The translations under genes were made by a program, and so were the position numbers. A DNA stretch of 64,000 bases from Nematostella vectensis. Taxonomy: Eukaryota; Cnidaria; Anthozoa; Actiniaria; Edwardsiidae. The notes under the pieces were generated by a model, which did not search any database, was not told the origin of the DNA, and saw only the letters and a list, made by a program, of their open reading frames with translations. The stretch lies in contig NC_064040.1 in NCBI RefSeq assembly GCF_932526225.1, forward strand, positions 14,236,856 through 14,300,855, given 5' to 3'. Position 1 is the first letter of the stretch, and each line of letters opens with the position of its first letter. Positions 32,235-44,664 of this stretch are shown piece after piece.

Positions 32235-33015
32235 GTGCACTCAAGCAAGCCTTTCCCTTGTCAAGGAGCAAAAAGGTCCCTGAAGAAGATATTGTCTGGT
32301 GATCATGTATTTTTTTTTTCTAAATTTTTTCATTCACTGCTTAAAAGAGTATTTTACACTCATCTGAGAATGAAAGCCCATGCTGTGGCCAGCATATCCG
32401 ATGTCTTGCCTGAGAGTGTCGAAGGCAACAGGATTGAGGCAATCAAGACTCAGATGGCTGCACTAGAGGCCACCATGAATTCAGAGTGGGAGAGACTAAT
32501 TGCAGAAACTGAGGAATCTGTTCAAGTCCTTGCATGGATAGTATCGGGCCCAGTTGTCGGTGAGTCGTCGCGTGATGACAAGTCGATGTTAACCAGTGTC
32601 AGTCCAGTTCCAGTTTCGACCTGTTTGAAGAGGTTCTGGGAACTTGAGTCATTAAGGAGCAAGAAGATACTGTGGTGTCGTGTGAAGAACAGAGTGCTGT
32701 GCAACAATTTGAAGAAGGTTTGAAGTTTGACGATGAGAGATGTGTGTTTACCGTAGAAGAAGAATCATCCTGAGCTCCACAACAACTATCAGCAGGCAGT
32801 GAGACGACTTGGAGGTGTGAGCTGAAGCTTATCAGAACGCCATGAATCGGTATGTTGAGAAAGGCCATTCTGAGAAGATCGATATGACGACAGTTGAAGA
32901 TAATGAAATTGTGCGATTTCTACCCCGTCATGGCAGACATTGAGAAGATGTTTTTGAAGATAAAGCTTGCTGAAGCTGAGCACGCAGTCTATAGATATGT
33001 TCGGAGACACATGTA
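32235..33015 (+). pseudogene. BEL/Pao protease-RT remnant
   Basis: A gag-like helical stretch (IEAIKTQMAALEATMNSEW) runs into VSGPVVGESSRD and then KRFWELESL, the usual start of BEL/Pao RT. A frameshift falls near 32655: the sequence continues in another frame as EQSAVQQFEEGLKFDD and then breaks again at a TGA (32772). Confidence 0.75.
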
Positions 33016-33714
33016 AGCGGATAAATCTCCTGATATTTATCGATTAATGTCGCTTTACGCGTGAAAAGGAAATGCCCGCTTTGCAACGCAATGAATACAC
33101 TAGGCACGACTATGGCAGAATATGGGGGGAGACAGACCGATCGAAAGCGAGTTAGCGTGACGTGACGACTAGCGCGTGACGTAGCAACTGTAGTGTAAGC
33201 ATATGACCTTTAGGCCTCACTCATCTCCCCTACACTCCGCGTGAAGGACCGGACGAGAGTATTGGCTGGTCCACAAACGCACAAGCACACCTTATAGCAA
33301 ACAAACCCCGCTTGGGGAAGTCGTCAGACAGAACTAACCGCAGACTCTCGGAGATACTCCCCGGTTTATTACAATAATAAAGCAATGATTAAGTTAATAC
33401 TTGTTTACAGTTGATCGCCAAGCTAACACTGCCTGTACACACAAAGAAACCTGTCAGTAAAAGGGAGGGAGGGTGGGCAAATGTTTCTTTACAGTACCCG
33501 TAGCTTATGAAGCGAAAGAGCGAATGACTTTACTTTAGGTGTGGCGCTTTATATAGGTAGATAGCGACCAATAAGAATTAAGAACGTGTATAGTAAGGTA
33601 TCTCACGTGAAACATATTGAGTAATACCTGTGCTATCGTAGCATGATACGTGTACTCGTACGATATCATTTACGAGTGACCTTTGAGCCTGGCTCCGGCT
33701 CCATTAACTGAAAT
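33016..33714. other. Unassigned insertion between BEL/Pao fragments
   Basis: About 700 bp with no readable retroelement coding. It stands where the RT palm should be and may be a solo LTR or another insertion. No gene seen. Confidence 0.4.
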
Positions 33715-33719
33715 TACCG

Positions 33720-34320
33720 TCCCTAGTGGTGACGGTAATTTTGGAATAACAATAGCAACCGTAAAAAGCCACGCAAAGAAGCTTGTGCATGACTTTCCAG
33801 AACAGCAAACGAAATCTTAAATTGTATTTGGAATTAAGCTTTTGGTCAGAGGAGCTCCTTGAATGCGGAATCTTGAGCTTATATATTGAGAATTTGTTTG
33901 CTCTGTCGCCGGCGACGCCTCTCCGAAAGCTTATGGTGATGCTATTTACGCTAGAGTTAACGATAAACGAGGAGAAGTCTACACCCACCTAGTGATGTAG
34001 AAGAGTAACGTAGCGCCAGCGAAGATTGTATCGTTGCCCAGGCGGCTAGAGCTTTTTGTCGCAGTGATTAACTGTAGATTGTTAAAGTTTGTAATTGAGT
34101 CGTTGTCCGTATCGCGAGAGATTGATCGTATTGTTTGCTGGTCGGACAGTGAAGTAACGTTACATTGGATTCGAGGTTTGAGTTCGCAGTGGAAGACGTT
34201 CGTAGCTAATCGCGTTACGGAGATCCAGTCGACATTTGAGCCAGAATGCTGGAAGCATTGTCCCGGAGTTGGAAATCCTGCTGACTTGTTAACCCGAGGC
34301 ACGTCTTGTATTAGCCTTTA
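33720..34320 (+). pseudogene. BEL/Pao RNase H remnant
   Basis: GDASPKAYGDAIYARV, then LPRRLELFVAVINCRLLKFV, VCWSDSEVTLHWIRGLSSQW, and GNPADLLTRG. This is the RNase H and connection region typical of BEL/Pao pol. Stops interrupt the first part; the stretch 34034-34320 is still open. Confidence 0.85.
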
Positions 34321-34750
34321 GCCGTACTGTTCGAAGTTGATCCTGTGATTGACCATACACGCTATGAGAAGTAATCTAAGCTTTTGAGAGTCACATCGTA
34401 TGTGTTTAGATTCGTTGACAAACTGAAGAAGAAAGCACTGTGTCGTGATAAGGAGCTGTGTGCGGAAGAGATACAACAAGCTGAGGCGTTATGGCATATT
34501 AGAGTATAGTGAAGCTAGTGTAGATAGTTTAGATAGAGTAGAACCAGTTTCAGTTAGTGAAGATGTTGCCAACAATGGGGAGTGTACTAGTCAGTCAAGT
34601 CGTCATCAGTCTAGTAAGAGGTCGAGACATCGCAAGTCAAGAAAGTCGCTAGACAAGAAAGAGACGTCAGATAACTTTGGCGTCGGTGGGGAGGATGTTC
34701 GGACCCGATCGGGACGCCTGTGCCGCCCGGTCAATAGACTGGACCTATAA

Positions 34751-35394
34751 TATGTTTAAAGGTTCCCGGATGTAAGAGCACTGCCTTTTTTCGCAATACT
34801 TTCGCATTCCATCGCAATTTTCGTACACCTTTTTGTATTTCATTGTATTTCTCGCAGTCATTTTCGCATTCCTCGTACTTCTCGTATATCAGACTGTATA
34901 TATTGCTTTCCTTGATGTCCATAATTGAAATCATTGTTGTTTAATCACATGGCGCTTAAAATAAACAGGATGTTAAACACCACATGAAGTCGGAAAAAAA
35001 TTATGATATTGGGTTTTCAAGGCAGCAAATTGTATCATCAACTGTATGACCTAGAAATTGCCTCAAAAACATTATACTTTGATGAGCCAGGAGCATCAGG
35101 CCAATCACAGAGTCATAAATTATGGAGGGCGGGGTCTCTGACAAGACAAACAATTCTTGGGGCTTGAAAAAAAAAATTGAGGCAAATTACTTAGAATAAA
35201 TATAGGAAAATATTGAGTTTTTGTCCAAAGCTGGGGGGCAAGCTGCCCCCTTTAGGGTTTGGCACACTTTTCTTTCACAGAGGAAACTTTTCAGAGCTAA
35301 TAAATATTGTCATATGAGTATGGATAGGGTATTTATTTTTATTTCATAGGTACATATTGCTAAGTACCATTGATGCTTTTTATTTACAGGCTGC
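34751..35394. other. Possible BEL/Pao 3' end and spacer
   Basis: It contains a run of TTTTCGCATTCC-like short repeats (34776-34880), which may be LTR material, and an AATAAA near 34960. No gene seen. Confidence 0.35.
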
Positions 35395-35630
35395 ATGGTT
35401 TATCGTTGTGACTTTCATAGAGAGCAGGCGTGGGAGAGTAAAATCTCAAATAGTGCACCTGGAGGCGAGAAAGAGGAGACTCTGACGATGTTACCATCTA
35501 TTGCACAGTCTTTCACAGAGGATATTTATCTAGAACGTGTCAACATTCTTAAAGAGTCTACAATATGGAAGATAAATGAAGCAATGAGACGCTGGTTTGA
35601 GAACATTTGGCTCAAAGCACACAGGGTAAA
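35395..35630 (+). pseudogene. MULE-type transposase (SWIM-linked) exon remnant
   Basis: VYRCDFHREQAWE followed by a helical region ending KESTIWKINEAMRRWFENIW matches, from memory, the post-catalytic part of MULE transposase-derived animal proteins that carry a SWIM zinc finger. An acceptor (TTTATTTACAG) precedes it. The frame runs on into an unrelated LINE tail, so this is a fragment. Confidence 0.6.
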
Positions 35631-35639
35631 TATGCATCA

Positions 35640-35793
35640 TAAAACCCAGATACATACAGAACAACCTACACCTGAATACTTCAACCTCTCACATGTCAGT
35701 TTCTTGCCCCTTGCCCTGAGACTGTGGAATAACCTTCCACAGTCTCTAATTGAAATGAGATGCTGCCTAGAGGCCTTCCACGCTGGACTCTGA
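35640..35793 (+). mobile_element. LINE reverse-transcriptase C-terminal fragment
   Basis: SFLPLALRLWNNLPQSLIE and LEAFHAGL are the usual last residues of CR1/L2-type LINE ORF2, followed by a stop. It is fused in frame to the MULE-like segment upstream. Confidence 0.75.
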
Positions 35794-36710
35794 TGTAAAC
35801 ATGCGCTGTGTATTAAAGTATTAAACAATAGATCCCACGACATAAAATGTGATGTAGTGAAATATGTATCCAAACTTTCTATTTTCTGAATGATAAGTCA
35901 ATCTCGAGTGACAGTTTTTAAAAGCATTTGTGCTATACACAGTTCTGGATTCAACTATCAAATACTAGAGTTTTAATTGTTCATCGACAGAATGTAGGTT
36001 TATTGAGAGTTAACTGCTCATTTAAGGCACTAGATGTACTAGTATAAGAGTACCATTCACAACATCGTTATATGATAAAACTATACAGAAATGGGATGGT
36101 TTTCAGCTGCAGTATAATCCTTTTTGCAACTAGTTATGTTAGATTTTTGTGTCTTTAGTAGTAATTTTATTACTTCAGCAAACTGTGGCCATTCTTGCCT
36201 TACTAAACAAAATAACAATAAACCTACTATTATTAGAATTCCGTAGTTCTGAAATCGCTATTGCATTCAGAAACATGTAGCTATCTATATATTTAGCAAA
36301 CTAGGGAAATTAGAGACTTTCAAAAACAATGTAAGTACAAGAAATAAGTAAGAATAAGCCAGTAAAGTAGCAGCATGATGCTTTCAAATGTTTCTTCTTG
36401 TTTATGACAGTTATTTATTTAATACAAAAGCATTAACATTGTTTATCTTTTTAAAATAAAAATCCGCTTTCTTACTGAGCTAATTGTTGTTGTTTTTTCC
36501 GGTATATTGAGACAAATACAAGGTACCATAGCCTTTACAAGGCTTACCGCTTAGACTTGCCCAAATTCCTTCACGATAGACCGAAATGTAATGTGATAGA
36601 CATGGCAAGGCAGAGAATAATCAGTGCAGAGGAGGGTGCAGAAACGGAAATTAATGCAATAGATCTAGAGGCGCCTGAAGGACAAGATTGCAGGTCGATT
36701 GAAGGACAAG
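35794..36710. other. AT-rich spacer
   Basis: No supported gene. ATTGTTGTTGTT near 36484 may be a LINE tail. Confidence 0.4.
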
Positions 36711-36818
36711 ATGGCGGGCGGTCATGCCTGTCATCGCTCTGTTCTTTTCGTAATTTTCCTAATGCTGAGCATTCTTCCTGTCTCCCAAAACGAGTCTATT
36801 CTGTCTGGGACTACTCGG
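36711..36818 (+). CDS. Candidate first coding exon with signal peptide
   Basis: ATG at 36711 opens 36 codons: MAGGHACHRSVLFVIFLMLS followed by more hydrophobic residues and a likely cleavage after PVSQ. The exon ends exactly in phase 0 at a strong donor (CGG then GTAAGT, 36819). This would be the start of a secreted or membrane protein on the plus strand. I could not find the downstream exons, so the gene may be unfinished in this reading or dead. A longer frame (36557-36826) covers the same bases in another register and has no features. Confidence 0.4.
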
Positions 36819-37175
36819 GTAAGTGACAGAATCACTACTCGTCTCTTCAAGCTCGTATAGGAGAGTACTGCGATTCATATTTTCTATTAAGTTTTCGAAT
36901 TTGCGAGGCGACCGAGATCTACAATTCTGATATGGACCAACAGTTCGTTCGAGCCAGCCCAACACCCTCACGCAATGGTTCTGGATTTACAATCAGCCAA
37001 GCGAATTATTCTTTTTCAAGCAAAAAAACCACAATCTTCATTTACAGGAAACTTAAAAGATGAAAAGCACCTTGTCCTTGTCAATACCGATACCTTTCAT
37101 TCCCGTTTCCGTCGATCGATCACGCATGATTTCATCGTTAATTTTCGACGACTGCTACGCGTCCCGTAAAACAAA

Positions 37176-37620
37176 ATGGCGGCTGGTGACATTTCGTTTG
37201 TTGAAGCTTTAATACTTCAAGCTTATGAAGACGACATTTTAGATGAAGATTTAATTCTGGCCTTTCTTCTACTAGGAAAGGAAACAAAAGAGCTGATAGT
37301 ACACTCAAGTTATAATCATTTTAACTGGAATCACATGGATGAAACTGAATGTGAAGAAAATTTTCGCTTTGAGTAGAAAGACATACCTCGATTTGCACAA
37401 GCTCTCAGACTACCAGATACCTTCATAGGCTATCAGGGAACCGCCTGCGAGAGCATTAAAGACGATTATCTTATCCATGCCATTATGTCGACCTCATCCC
37501 ACGTTTTGGTCTAGCAAAAGCAGAGTTGTTAATTATAAGCAATAGTGTTCTCGACCACATCTCTACAGAGCATGGATATCTCAATACGTTTCGTGCTCCT
37601 TTAAATAATTTTAGAGCATT
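37176..37620 (+). pseudogene. PIF/Harbinger transposase N-terminal remnant
   Basis: It opens with MAAGDISFVEALILQAYED; after FRFE a TAG (37374) interrupts the frame. The text continues as DIPRFAQALRLPDTF, then in a shifted frame as IPRFGLAKAELLIISNSVLD. This matches the N-terminal part of HARBI1-like transposases. The DDE core is absent, so it cannot be active. Confidence 0.7.
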
Positions 37621-38289
37621 TAGGGGGAAATTCCGGAAATATCTTTAGGCCATTTTTTCGGGAGTGTCGAAGAAAGGTGGAAATGACAAAAGGGGGATGA
37701 CTCACACTTTGTCTGAAACGTTAGATGGAAGTATCTTACCGTTCCAGTTAATTTACCAAGGTAAACGGCCAGGTCGCTACCGCCTAAAAATTTCCTAAAT
37801 TTTGATGATAATAGTATTTCGTAAATGGAATATTTCCGAGGAGCAAATTACCAAAAAAATATGTCTTTAAGGATCCGCTTAAACTAAGTTTATTTGAATA
37901 CATTAGGCCCAAATACGCGTTAATTTCATTTGTTTTGACACAAGTTGTCCAAAAATTCGCGTTAATTGGATACGCGTACATATAATACACGTTAATATTT
38001 ACCAACGTTAATTTCCTATAATGAGGTAGCTTTACTTATAGATAAACGGTGAGAGTGATTATGTAAAGGTGGTTGAATTCCAAGTGAAGAGTGGGAATGG
38101 TGGAAAGACTTCTGTTTCAAAATCCAAAGTGCAGCATCCCATCTTGGAAGAGATCACATTTCCCTTGCAAGCACTTCTTTGCTTTTTAAAAAAAAATCCC
38201 TCAGTGGATGGAATAAACTGCCCTCCAACTTTACAAATTTTCCTATATTCACACTAATTGGGCTGAGTAATGATCTCTCTGCTTCCTGA
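37621..38289. other. AT-rich spacer
   Basis: No gene supported. Confidence 0.4.
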
Positions 38290-38660
38290 AGCCCACCAAT
38301 TCAGTAACACATCCGAAGCCCTCCAATCCAGGAGCACATGCAAAGCCAGCCAATCTAGTTACGCATCCAAAGCCCTTGAAACAGAAACACATCCCAAGCC
38401 CACCAATCCAGCAACACATCCCAAGCCTACCAAGCCCACCAATCCAGCAACACATCCCAAGCCCACCAATCCAGGAACAAATCCAAAGCCCACCAATCCA
38501 GGAACACATCCCAAGCCCATGAATCCAGGAACACATCCAAAGCCCACCAATCCAGCAACAGATCCCAAGCCCACCAATCCAGGAACACGTCCAAAGCCCA
38601 CAATCCAGGAACACGTCCAAAGCCCACAATCCAGGAACACATCCAAAGCCCGCCTATCCA
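38290..38660. repeat. 27-bp coding-phase minisatellite
   Basis: About 13 copies of a 27-bp unit (CCCAAGCCCACCAATCCAGC plus AACACAT). Because 27 is a multiple of three, several frames stay open on both strands; the plus frame reads PKPTNPATH repeatedly. With no domain or splice context this is taken as a non-coding repeat. Confidence 0.85.
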
Positions 38661-41309
38661 TGGACTTTTAATTGATACTTATAAATAAACTGTAAATGCT
38701 TCGAGCTTTTGAAAATATTTTCACTAATGATCTTTCAAAAAAGTTGATTCCAACATTTTTGCTAGGTTGATCTTTGAGTATGGTTTCAATAAAAGTATAG
38801 ATTCTTTTTAAACTCATAGCCATTTTAAACTAACAATTGTTTTGAAAATCATACTTAACAACGAAAACTAAATATTCGTTTTAAAAATAAATAAATAAAT
38901 GTATGCAAGAAGAATTTTAGTAAAATAATTGTACTAATCTTTCTCATTGTAATTGGTTGTCACCTTATCTCTACTGGTTTGCTCCTTTTACCTCTTTTTG
39001 TTGATGACAGGACATTGATATCTAAGACTGTAGTGAACTTTAGTACATCTTTATTGTAGTTCGCGGATTTATGTAAAGCATCATGTTTTTATCGCGCGGG
39101 TAGCCTGTGCGCGCGCGCATGTTTGTATAAAGAAGAGATTGATAAAGAAGATATTTGCGTTCTATTTGTGTTCAATTCATCGTGTATTTGTCTGAATCTT
39201 ATCATTTCCGTCTTTGAAAGTTTCGTGAACACTTTTTACTGCGCTCTTTTCATAAAGATTTCCGAAGCTCCTACCCCGAAGAGAGCATCTTTTTCTGCTA
39301 ATGCCATGGCAACCGCAGAAAAATTCATTTCTACCTACCTAGTGCAGCCAGCGGTGACGACATTTGTAGAAAACTGTGGTCGTTGCCTATTTAAAAAAGT
39401 TAGAATTTAGCCTCTTCGGTTGCGGTAAAAGACGCAGAAGAAATACTACGGTAAATGGCAATGAATTTGTGTTTTCATTAGACGATGGTTAGTTCATAGT
39501 TTAGTTACAAAAGCCGACGCAAAAACTGGATACTCTTGAATTTATACTACTTGCTCGGAAAATGCTTGTCACAATCCAAACTGTGTAGTATTAATTACTC
39601 AGTTTTATTCGATTGTAAAATAGCCGAATGGCGATGAAAGCATTGACGTAAATACTGCATCCACTATACGGGGTCGTGGTTTAACCATAAGACGCTTTAT
39701 TAGTTTGAAGTATCGAGCGACATTAAGGAACGTGATCTACTACACAAACATTTTCGTTTTTGCCGCAAAGATTTGGAGCGAACTTAGCCTCGTCCCCAGG
39801 CTATTCCGTTGCTTTCAGCTCCATGATGATTTGCACACTTTCCAATACTGTCTATTTCGTCAGTTTAGCCAAGAAAAGTGTACTTTGTAAAGTTTTCAGT
39901 AATTTTTTAGTAGGATTTCGCTGCTTACATAGAAAATATAAGGTTTGTCAGTTTTGGAGTAGATGGACAGTTCGTAACAGTTTGGCCCAGACGAGCTAGA
40001 TAACAAGAGAAGAGCTTGATAACATGAGTAAGCTGAAACAAGGCGGTGAATTTCAACGCTAACAACTTAAAAGATCCTTTCAAGGTGAGTGTGAAAAAGC
40101 TTGTTAGTCCTATGTTTTCAAGTTCTCTAAGAAAAGACATTTAACAGAGAGGTCCCTACTATTAAAAAAAAACATACACTACATACATAATGTAATATTG
40201 CTTACATTTTTTTTGGCAGAAACAAAACTAATTTAAATATTTAATTTAAATTTAATTTAATTTAAATATAAAGACCATGATGGCTACAGGTGTTAGAATC
40301 CTACAGGGCAGTTTTGAGATCAACACCAGGACTGTTTTTCCCTGGTTCTTAGAAATCAAATACATTACCTGTATTTGGAGAGGCTAGCAGCCATCACAGA
40401 GGCCTAGATAATTGAAGTAGTCTTTCGTTCTCTGAAAAAGCCGCGTTAAAAACAATCCAGGTAAAAAAAATACAAAGGTCAACACTTCGGATTCAAATAA
40501 TTTATTCAAAACAATGCATCATAAAATATTTCACTGGTTCCATTTCACTTAAAGAGTTTTAGTACCGTAACTTGTCCTTTGAGTTTATGATGTGAATATG
40601 TAAATATTTGTGAGCCTAACTTTGAAGCTGGTGTTAATACCATCAAGCCCGAATGTATTCCTCGAATGAAGGTAGACATCCGGGGTTTGACACCCTGAAA
40701 TTGAGGCACACATAACGGACTGCTGAACAAAATGCACGTTTTATTCCCTTCATTCAAACAATGTATTTCTTCTTCTTCATAAGATGACAGCCCTTGTAAC
40801 ACTGTTTTTAGTTCCAAAGGTGTCTGCTTACGAGGGAGTTGACAGTTGTTGCCTTGTATGTTTTATATTTAAGCAATGAAGTTGAGAAGGAATCTCAAAG
40901 TTTTTGTGTACTCTGTTTCACAGGACATCGAGGAAGCTTCTGCACTTGGGCAACTTTTGCCGTAAAAAAAAAAACTCACAAAGATTTAGAAATTTCACCA
41001 AAAAGAGCAGTCCGTGCTAAGGTTATTGGCCAGCTAAAAGTCATGCGGAAGAAGTAGCTGGCACAGGTAATAAAGACGTAAGGGAGCTGGTAGGGGATTT
41101 ACTTCACAGCAAGAGAAGGAGAAGGGAATTTGGGGCTCTGCCGATAGTCCAACATAAGTATGATGACAATATTCTCTGAAGTCTTTCTCGAGAACATAAA
41201 TCACCGTGTCTAAAGAGCGCAGGATGCGGGCAATGGCAAACCTGGAGCAACAGAGCAAAAAAGTTATCATCTGCAAGTCGTCAAGACTCCTGACTTCTAG
41301 TGTCAGCAG
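38661..41309. other. Long stretch without a recognisable gene
   Basis: AT-rich. A 95-codon frame (39123-39410), a 90-codon minus frame (40545-40817) and a 72-codon frame (40839-41057) have no domain, splice or signal-peptide support. Confidence 0.45.
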
Positions 41310-41928
41310 GGAAAACTAGAGTTGTAGCTGCTTCTCATTTTGGTCTGCTACGTTACTATGGGGACAATCGTAGGCGTACCTTATATATGATTGGATATGA
41401 CTTCCCCTACAGTTTACTGGAAGACTATTTTGAGTGTAGTGATAAGACAATTACAGCAGCAAAAGTAAATGCCACTCTGTTTGGCAGAGGAAGAATGCCG
41501 CCACCAAATTCAGTTTGTCAGGCAACGTGTTAGCCCCGAAGTATCAAAAAAAAAGAAAAAGCTGTCTCAGTTCCTCAACAGTGATGATATATCGAGAGCG
41601 TCATCATACCAAAGTGTGCTGGTTGATGGGACAGAAACCTCTGTAAACTACTGGAAGGCTTCAATGAAGGATGTTGTGACCCAGTATATGCTAGAAAATC
41701 CAAATGGGGTTAAGGGACATACATTTATACACATTTTCCAGAAAACTTTAGGAGGGACAACATGTTGGCTGGCCTGTGTAATATTTGTAACAAGTTTGTT
41801 CACGAGAACTTTAAGAGAATGCGGATGCTCATCAAGTAACTGAGTGGTACACACAGGTTCCTTTGAGAGGCTTCCTTGCAGATATAAATACTTTCAAGAC
41901 AAATCTAAAGACATCATTTCAAGGAATG
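41310..41928 (+). pseudogene. Decayed copy of an uncharacterised multi-copy cnidarian gene
   Basis: The readable pieces lie in three registers: DNRRRTLYMIGYDFPYSLLE then KVNATLFGRGRMPP (to about 41510), then QRVSPEVSKKKKKLSQFLNS and QYMLENPNGVKG (41520-41740), then MLAGLCNICNKF (about 41763 on). From memory, 'RQRVSPEV' and 'LEFPNGVKRTYI' blocks occur in many unannotated cnidarian proteins, probably transposon-linked. Frameshifts near 41510 and 41745 and later stops break it. Confidence 0.6.
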
Positions 41929-42860
41929 TAAGTATACCATGTCTTATTCGTCGGAGTTCCTACCTAATAAGGGTCCTTCAGTCGTCCTTCAGTCTGGTTC
42001 ATTCGAGTTCAAAGATAATTTTTGTTTTGATTTGTTTCTTTTGAGCTGACTTTCTGCTACGGCAGAACGCAAATGGCGGGATTTCAACAACGGTCGACCC
42101 TTACCCACATTGTTCGGAGACAAATTTTGGACCTTGTTACCTAACCCGATCCCCAGAGGAGGAGAAAGTAGTATCCCAGCATGCAATGCGATCACGTGGC
42201 TTTAGATCTGCGTCATTTCAGTACAACCTTCGAAGACCGAACATGGCGGCTGTAACAGCTGAAGTGCCAAAAGTTTTTTAAAACTTAAAAGAACTGTAAA
42301 ATCCAGCTCAGCAGAGCTGTTATACTTGCATTGCATCTCAGATAAGGACTTCACAATTCAGCCACAGGGAGTTGATTGCTTTAAATTGGTTACTCGACAA
42401 GCTCAAATAAGATTGAAAAACTGAGCAAACGACGCGTTGTGTTGATTCCTTGTGTGGTGGCTGAAACTCCTGTAAACGCTCTTTTACAAAAAAAAAAAAA
42501 AAAAAAAGCCCTGAATTAGTTCGACTCCTTAGCTGGACAAGTTTAACCGTTAGTTTAACTGTAATTTAACTCGAATTTGTTGATTTTCAAGGTGCATTGA
42601 CTATTTGAACATTCGCATGAAAATGTGTGAGAATCCAACTCGGTTTTCCTTTTAATTTATACAGTTCTACGACTGCGAAGACAAAAGAGTTGAGCCCATG
42701 AGAGGAACACTGTTATGGGAGTTTGCCTTGCTTCCTGCTCCTGCCAATCAGCGATTTACTCCTACTAAACCAGCGGACTTTAACGGATTGTGTTTTAAAT
42801 TGCAATTGTTTTACGTTTACGAACTCACGCTCATGCTCATTTGAACTGCGAAAAAAACAA
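41929..42860. other. Spacer with A20 run
   Basis: Contains ATGGCGGCTG at 42244 in a short frame, and a poly-A run (42488-42507) that may mark a retroposed tail. No gene supported. Confidence 0.4.
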
Positions 42861-43223
42861 ACAGTGATCACCTAGCAGATTCTCTTGCTGATTTACTATT
42901 GCCGGAGGACGACTTATCGAAAGATAACAGTGACAAAGAAGAACACGGCAAACAGTGAACTAACAATGCACCAGTTGCTAAACAGTGATCACCTAGCAGA
43001 TTCTCTTGCTGATTTACTATTGCCGGAGGACGACTTATCGAAAGATAACAGTGACAAAGAAGAACACGGCAAACAGTGAACTAACAATGCACCAGTTGCT
43101 AAACAGTGATCACCTAGCAGATTCTCTTGCTGATTTACTATTGCCGGAGGACGACTTATCGAAAGATAACAGTGACAAAGAAGAACACGGCAAACAGTGA
43201 ACTAACAATGCACCAGTTGCTAA
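42861..43223. repeat. Three head-to-tail copies of a 121-bp unit
   Basis: Units begin at 42861, 42982 and 43103 with ACAGTGATCACCTAGC and are virtually identical, so the triplication is recent. Each would code DHLADSLADLLLPEDDLSKD, but 121 is not a multiple of three and each unit ends that frame at TGA. Confidence 0.95.
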
Positions 43224-44649
43224 CCCTGTTGCTGGAAATTCAACGACCTCTAACACAAAGTGGTTCAATGCGGGAACAGATAAATCAGAACGCCTTCCAA
43301 AGTGTGCTGATAAAAGAGCAAACAAGGAACCATTTTTAAAATCATTCCACAACCAGAAAACATCAGAGACAGGAATGCTCATAGTTTGGCTGTACAAGAA
43401 GAAATTGACTTCAAGACAATGGGGTATTGCAGTGTGAAAAAACTTCCCAAACTTATAAAAACGATTTTAAAACTGGCGAGCTGGTAGCAGATTTGGTCAA
43501 TCAAGTGATAGATTGTGGGCTGATTAACTTATTTATGGATGACTCCAATCATGAGCCGTCTCCGGTTGCTGGTCCTTGATTATTGATCCTGCTTTCCATG
43601 ATAAAAAAATATTCACACAGCTACCTTTATTAATAATATACAAAACCTATCCAAGTCGTAACATACTAACAGTAACCTCATTAGTTGTTTCTGGAGGCAG
43701 TGGAGCCCAGTTACAGTCCAACCTGCTCCAGGAAATATGAACCCTCCCCAATTACAACCAAAAGAGCTTGAGTCGGCTTGCCCAATAAGAAGCTGCCTTT
43801 GGTAGCACAGTAAGCTGAAGCCTTGTTGCAGTATGAATCTCAACCAAGATCTCTCGTTTGGCCAACCATCTTTTTCATTTCTGGAGTGGATGATTTCAAC
43901 AGAGTTTCTAGTGTGTGCTATTCATGGTGGATCGTCATGTTCCATGGGCGGCGTTCCATAAGACAGTTTTGGTCACCATGTAGGGCCCTGGACTTAGCGG
44001 GCACTGGAAGTTTAAACATGAAAGTGCCATTATCAACTTTTTCTGAAGATTATAATTTTTTTCTAGAAGCTAAACCTGAGAGGATGCACTATATCATCGG
44101 AGAACTTTGTACGCCTCTTAAAAAGCATCAACTAAACTAAGATGCATTGACGTAGAAGATTAGGCGTCGGAACTGAATAGCTGTCGATAATTGGCTGTCT
44201 CAGCTGGACTATACAACGGCCGTCGGAATACGACGGCCGTTGGAACTGAACGCAGGATAATGTATTCCAGCGCAAAATCTATATGCCAGCGCAAAATTAG
44301 TATGCCAGCGCAAAAACCGGGCTAATTCCATACCTACCCTACTACTGATATGCTTCGAGATATAGACACACTGACTCATAGTCATTAAGTTTTTTACTTT
44401 AGATGATACGCCGATTGTATGTATTAGTTACTCATACGTTTGCAAATTGATTTGTGTTGTATAATCGTATCATCTTCAATGAGCAAGTACAAACAACACC
44501 TCTTTCACCTGTTAAAGCAAAAACTAGTGGCCAGTTCATCTATCATATTCTACGGCGCCGCACAGCAGGCCAGAAATCATCCGATGTATTTTTCAAGCCA
44601 AGGGGCATTTCAAATGTAAAGTTGGAGGATCACAGAGGCTTAAGTCATT
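43224..44649. other. Possible gene remnants, not identified
   Basis: Short coding-like phrases occur (NDFKTGELVADLVNQVIDCG near 43462; FLEAKPERMHYIIGELCTP near 44065), but frames are broken and no family was recognised. An upstream phrase (FYDCEDKRVEPMRGTLLWEF near 42664) may belong to the same relic. Confidence 0.35.
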
Positions 44650-44664
44650 TGCAAAAATTAGTTT

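Larger units (their letters stand above)
32235..34750 (+). mobile_element. Degenerate BEL/Pao LTR retrotransposon
   Basis: Three pieces in the order expected for a BEL/Pao pol gene. 32380-33015 has the protease/RT junction (WIVSGPVVGESSRD, FWELESL) and the RT lead-in (AMNRYVEKGHSEKI). 33720-34320 has the RNase H region. 34445-34750 has the pol C-terminus (RTRSGRLCRPVNRLDL). The RT core and the integrase core are missing, and stops and frameshifts occur throughout. Complete LTRs were not identified. Confidence 0.75.

Noticed and set aside
32101-32240. Complete BEL/Pao LTR ending near 32100
   Set aside because: TGTGAC...GTGACA edges can be drawn (31709-32100), but no matching second LTR was found near 34750.
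38249-38671. Proline/threonine repeat protein, and Cys/Trp/Gly-rich protein on the other strand
   Set aside because: A 27-bp repeat keeps several frames open on both strands; no start context, domain or splice support.
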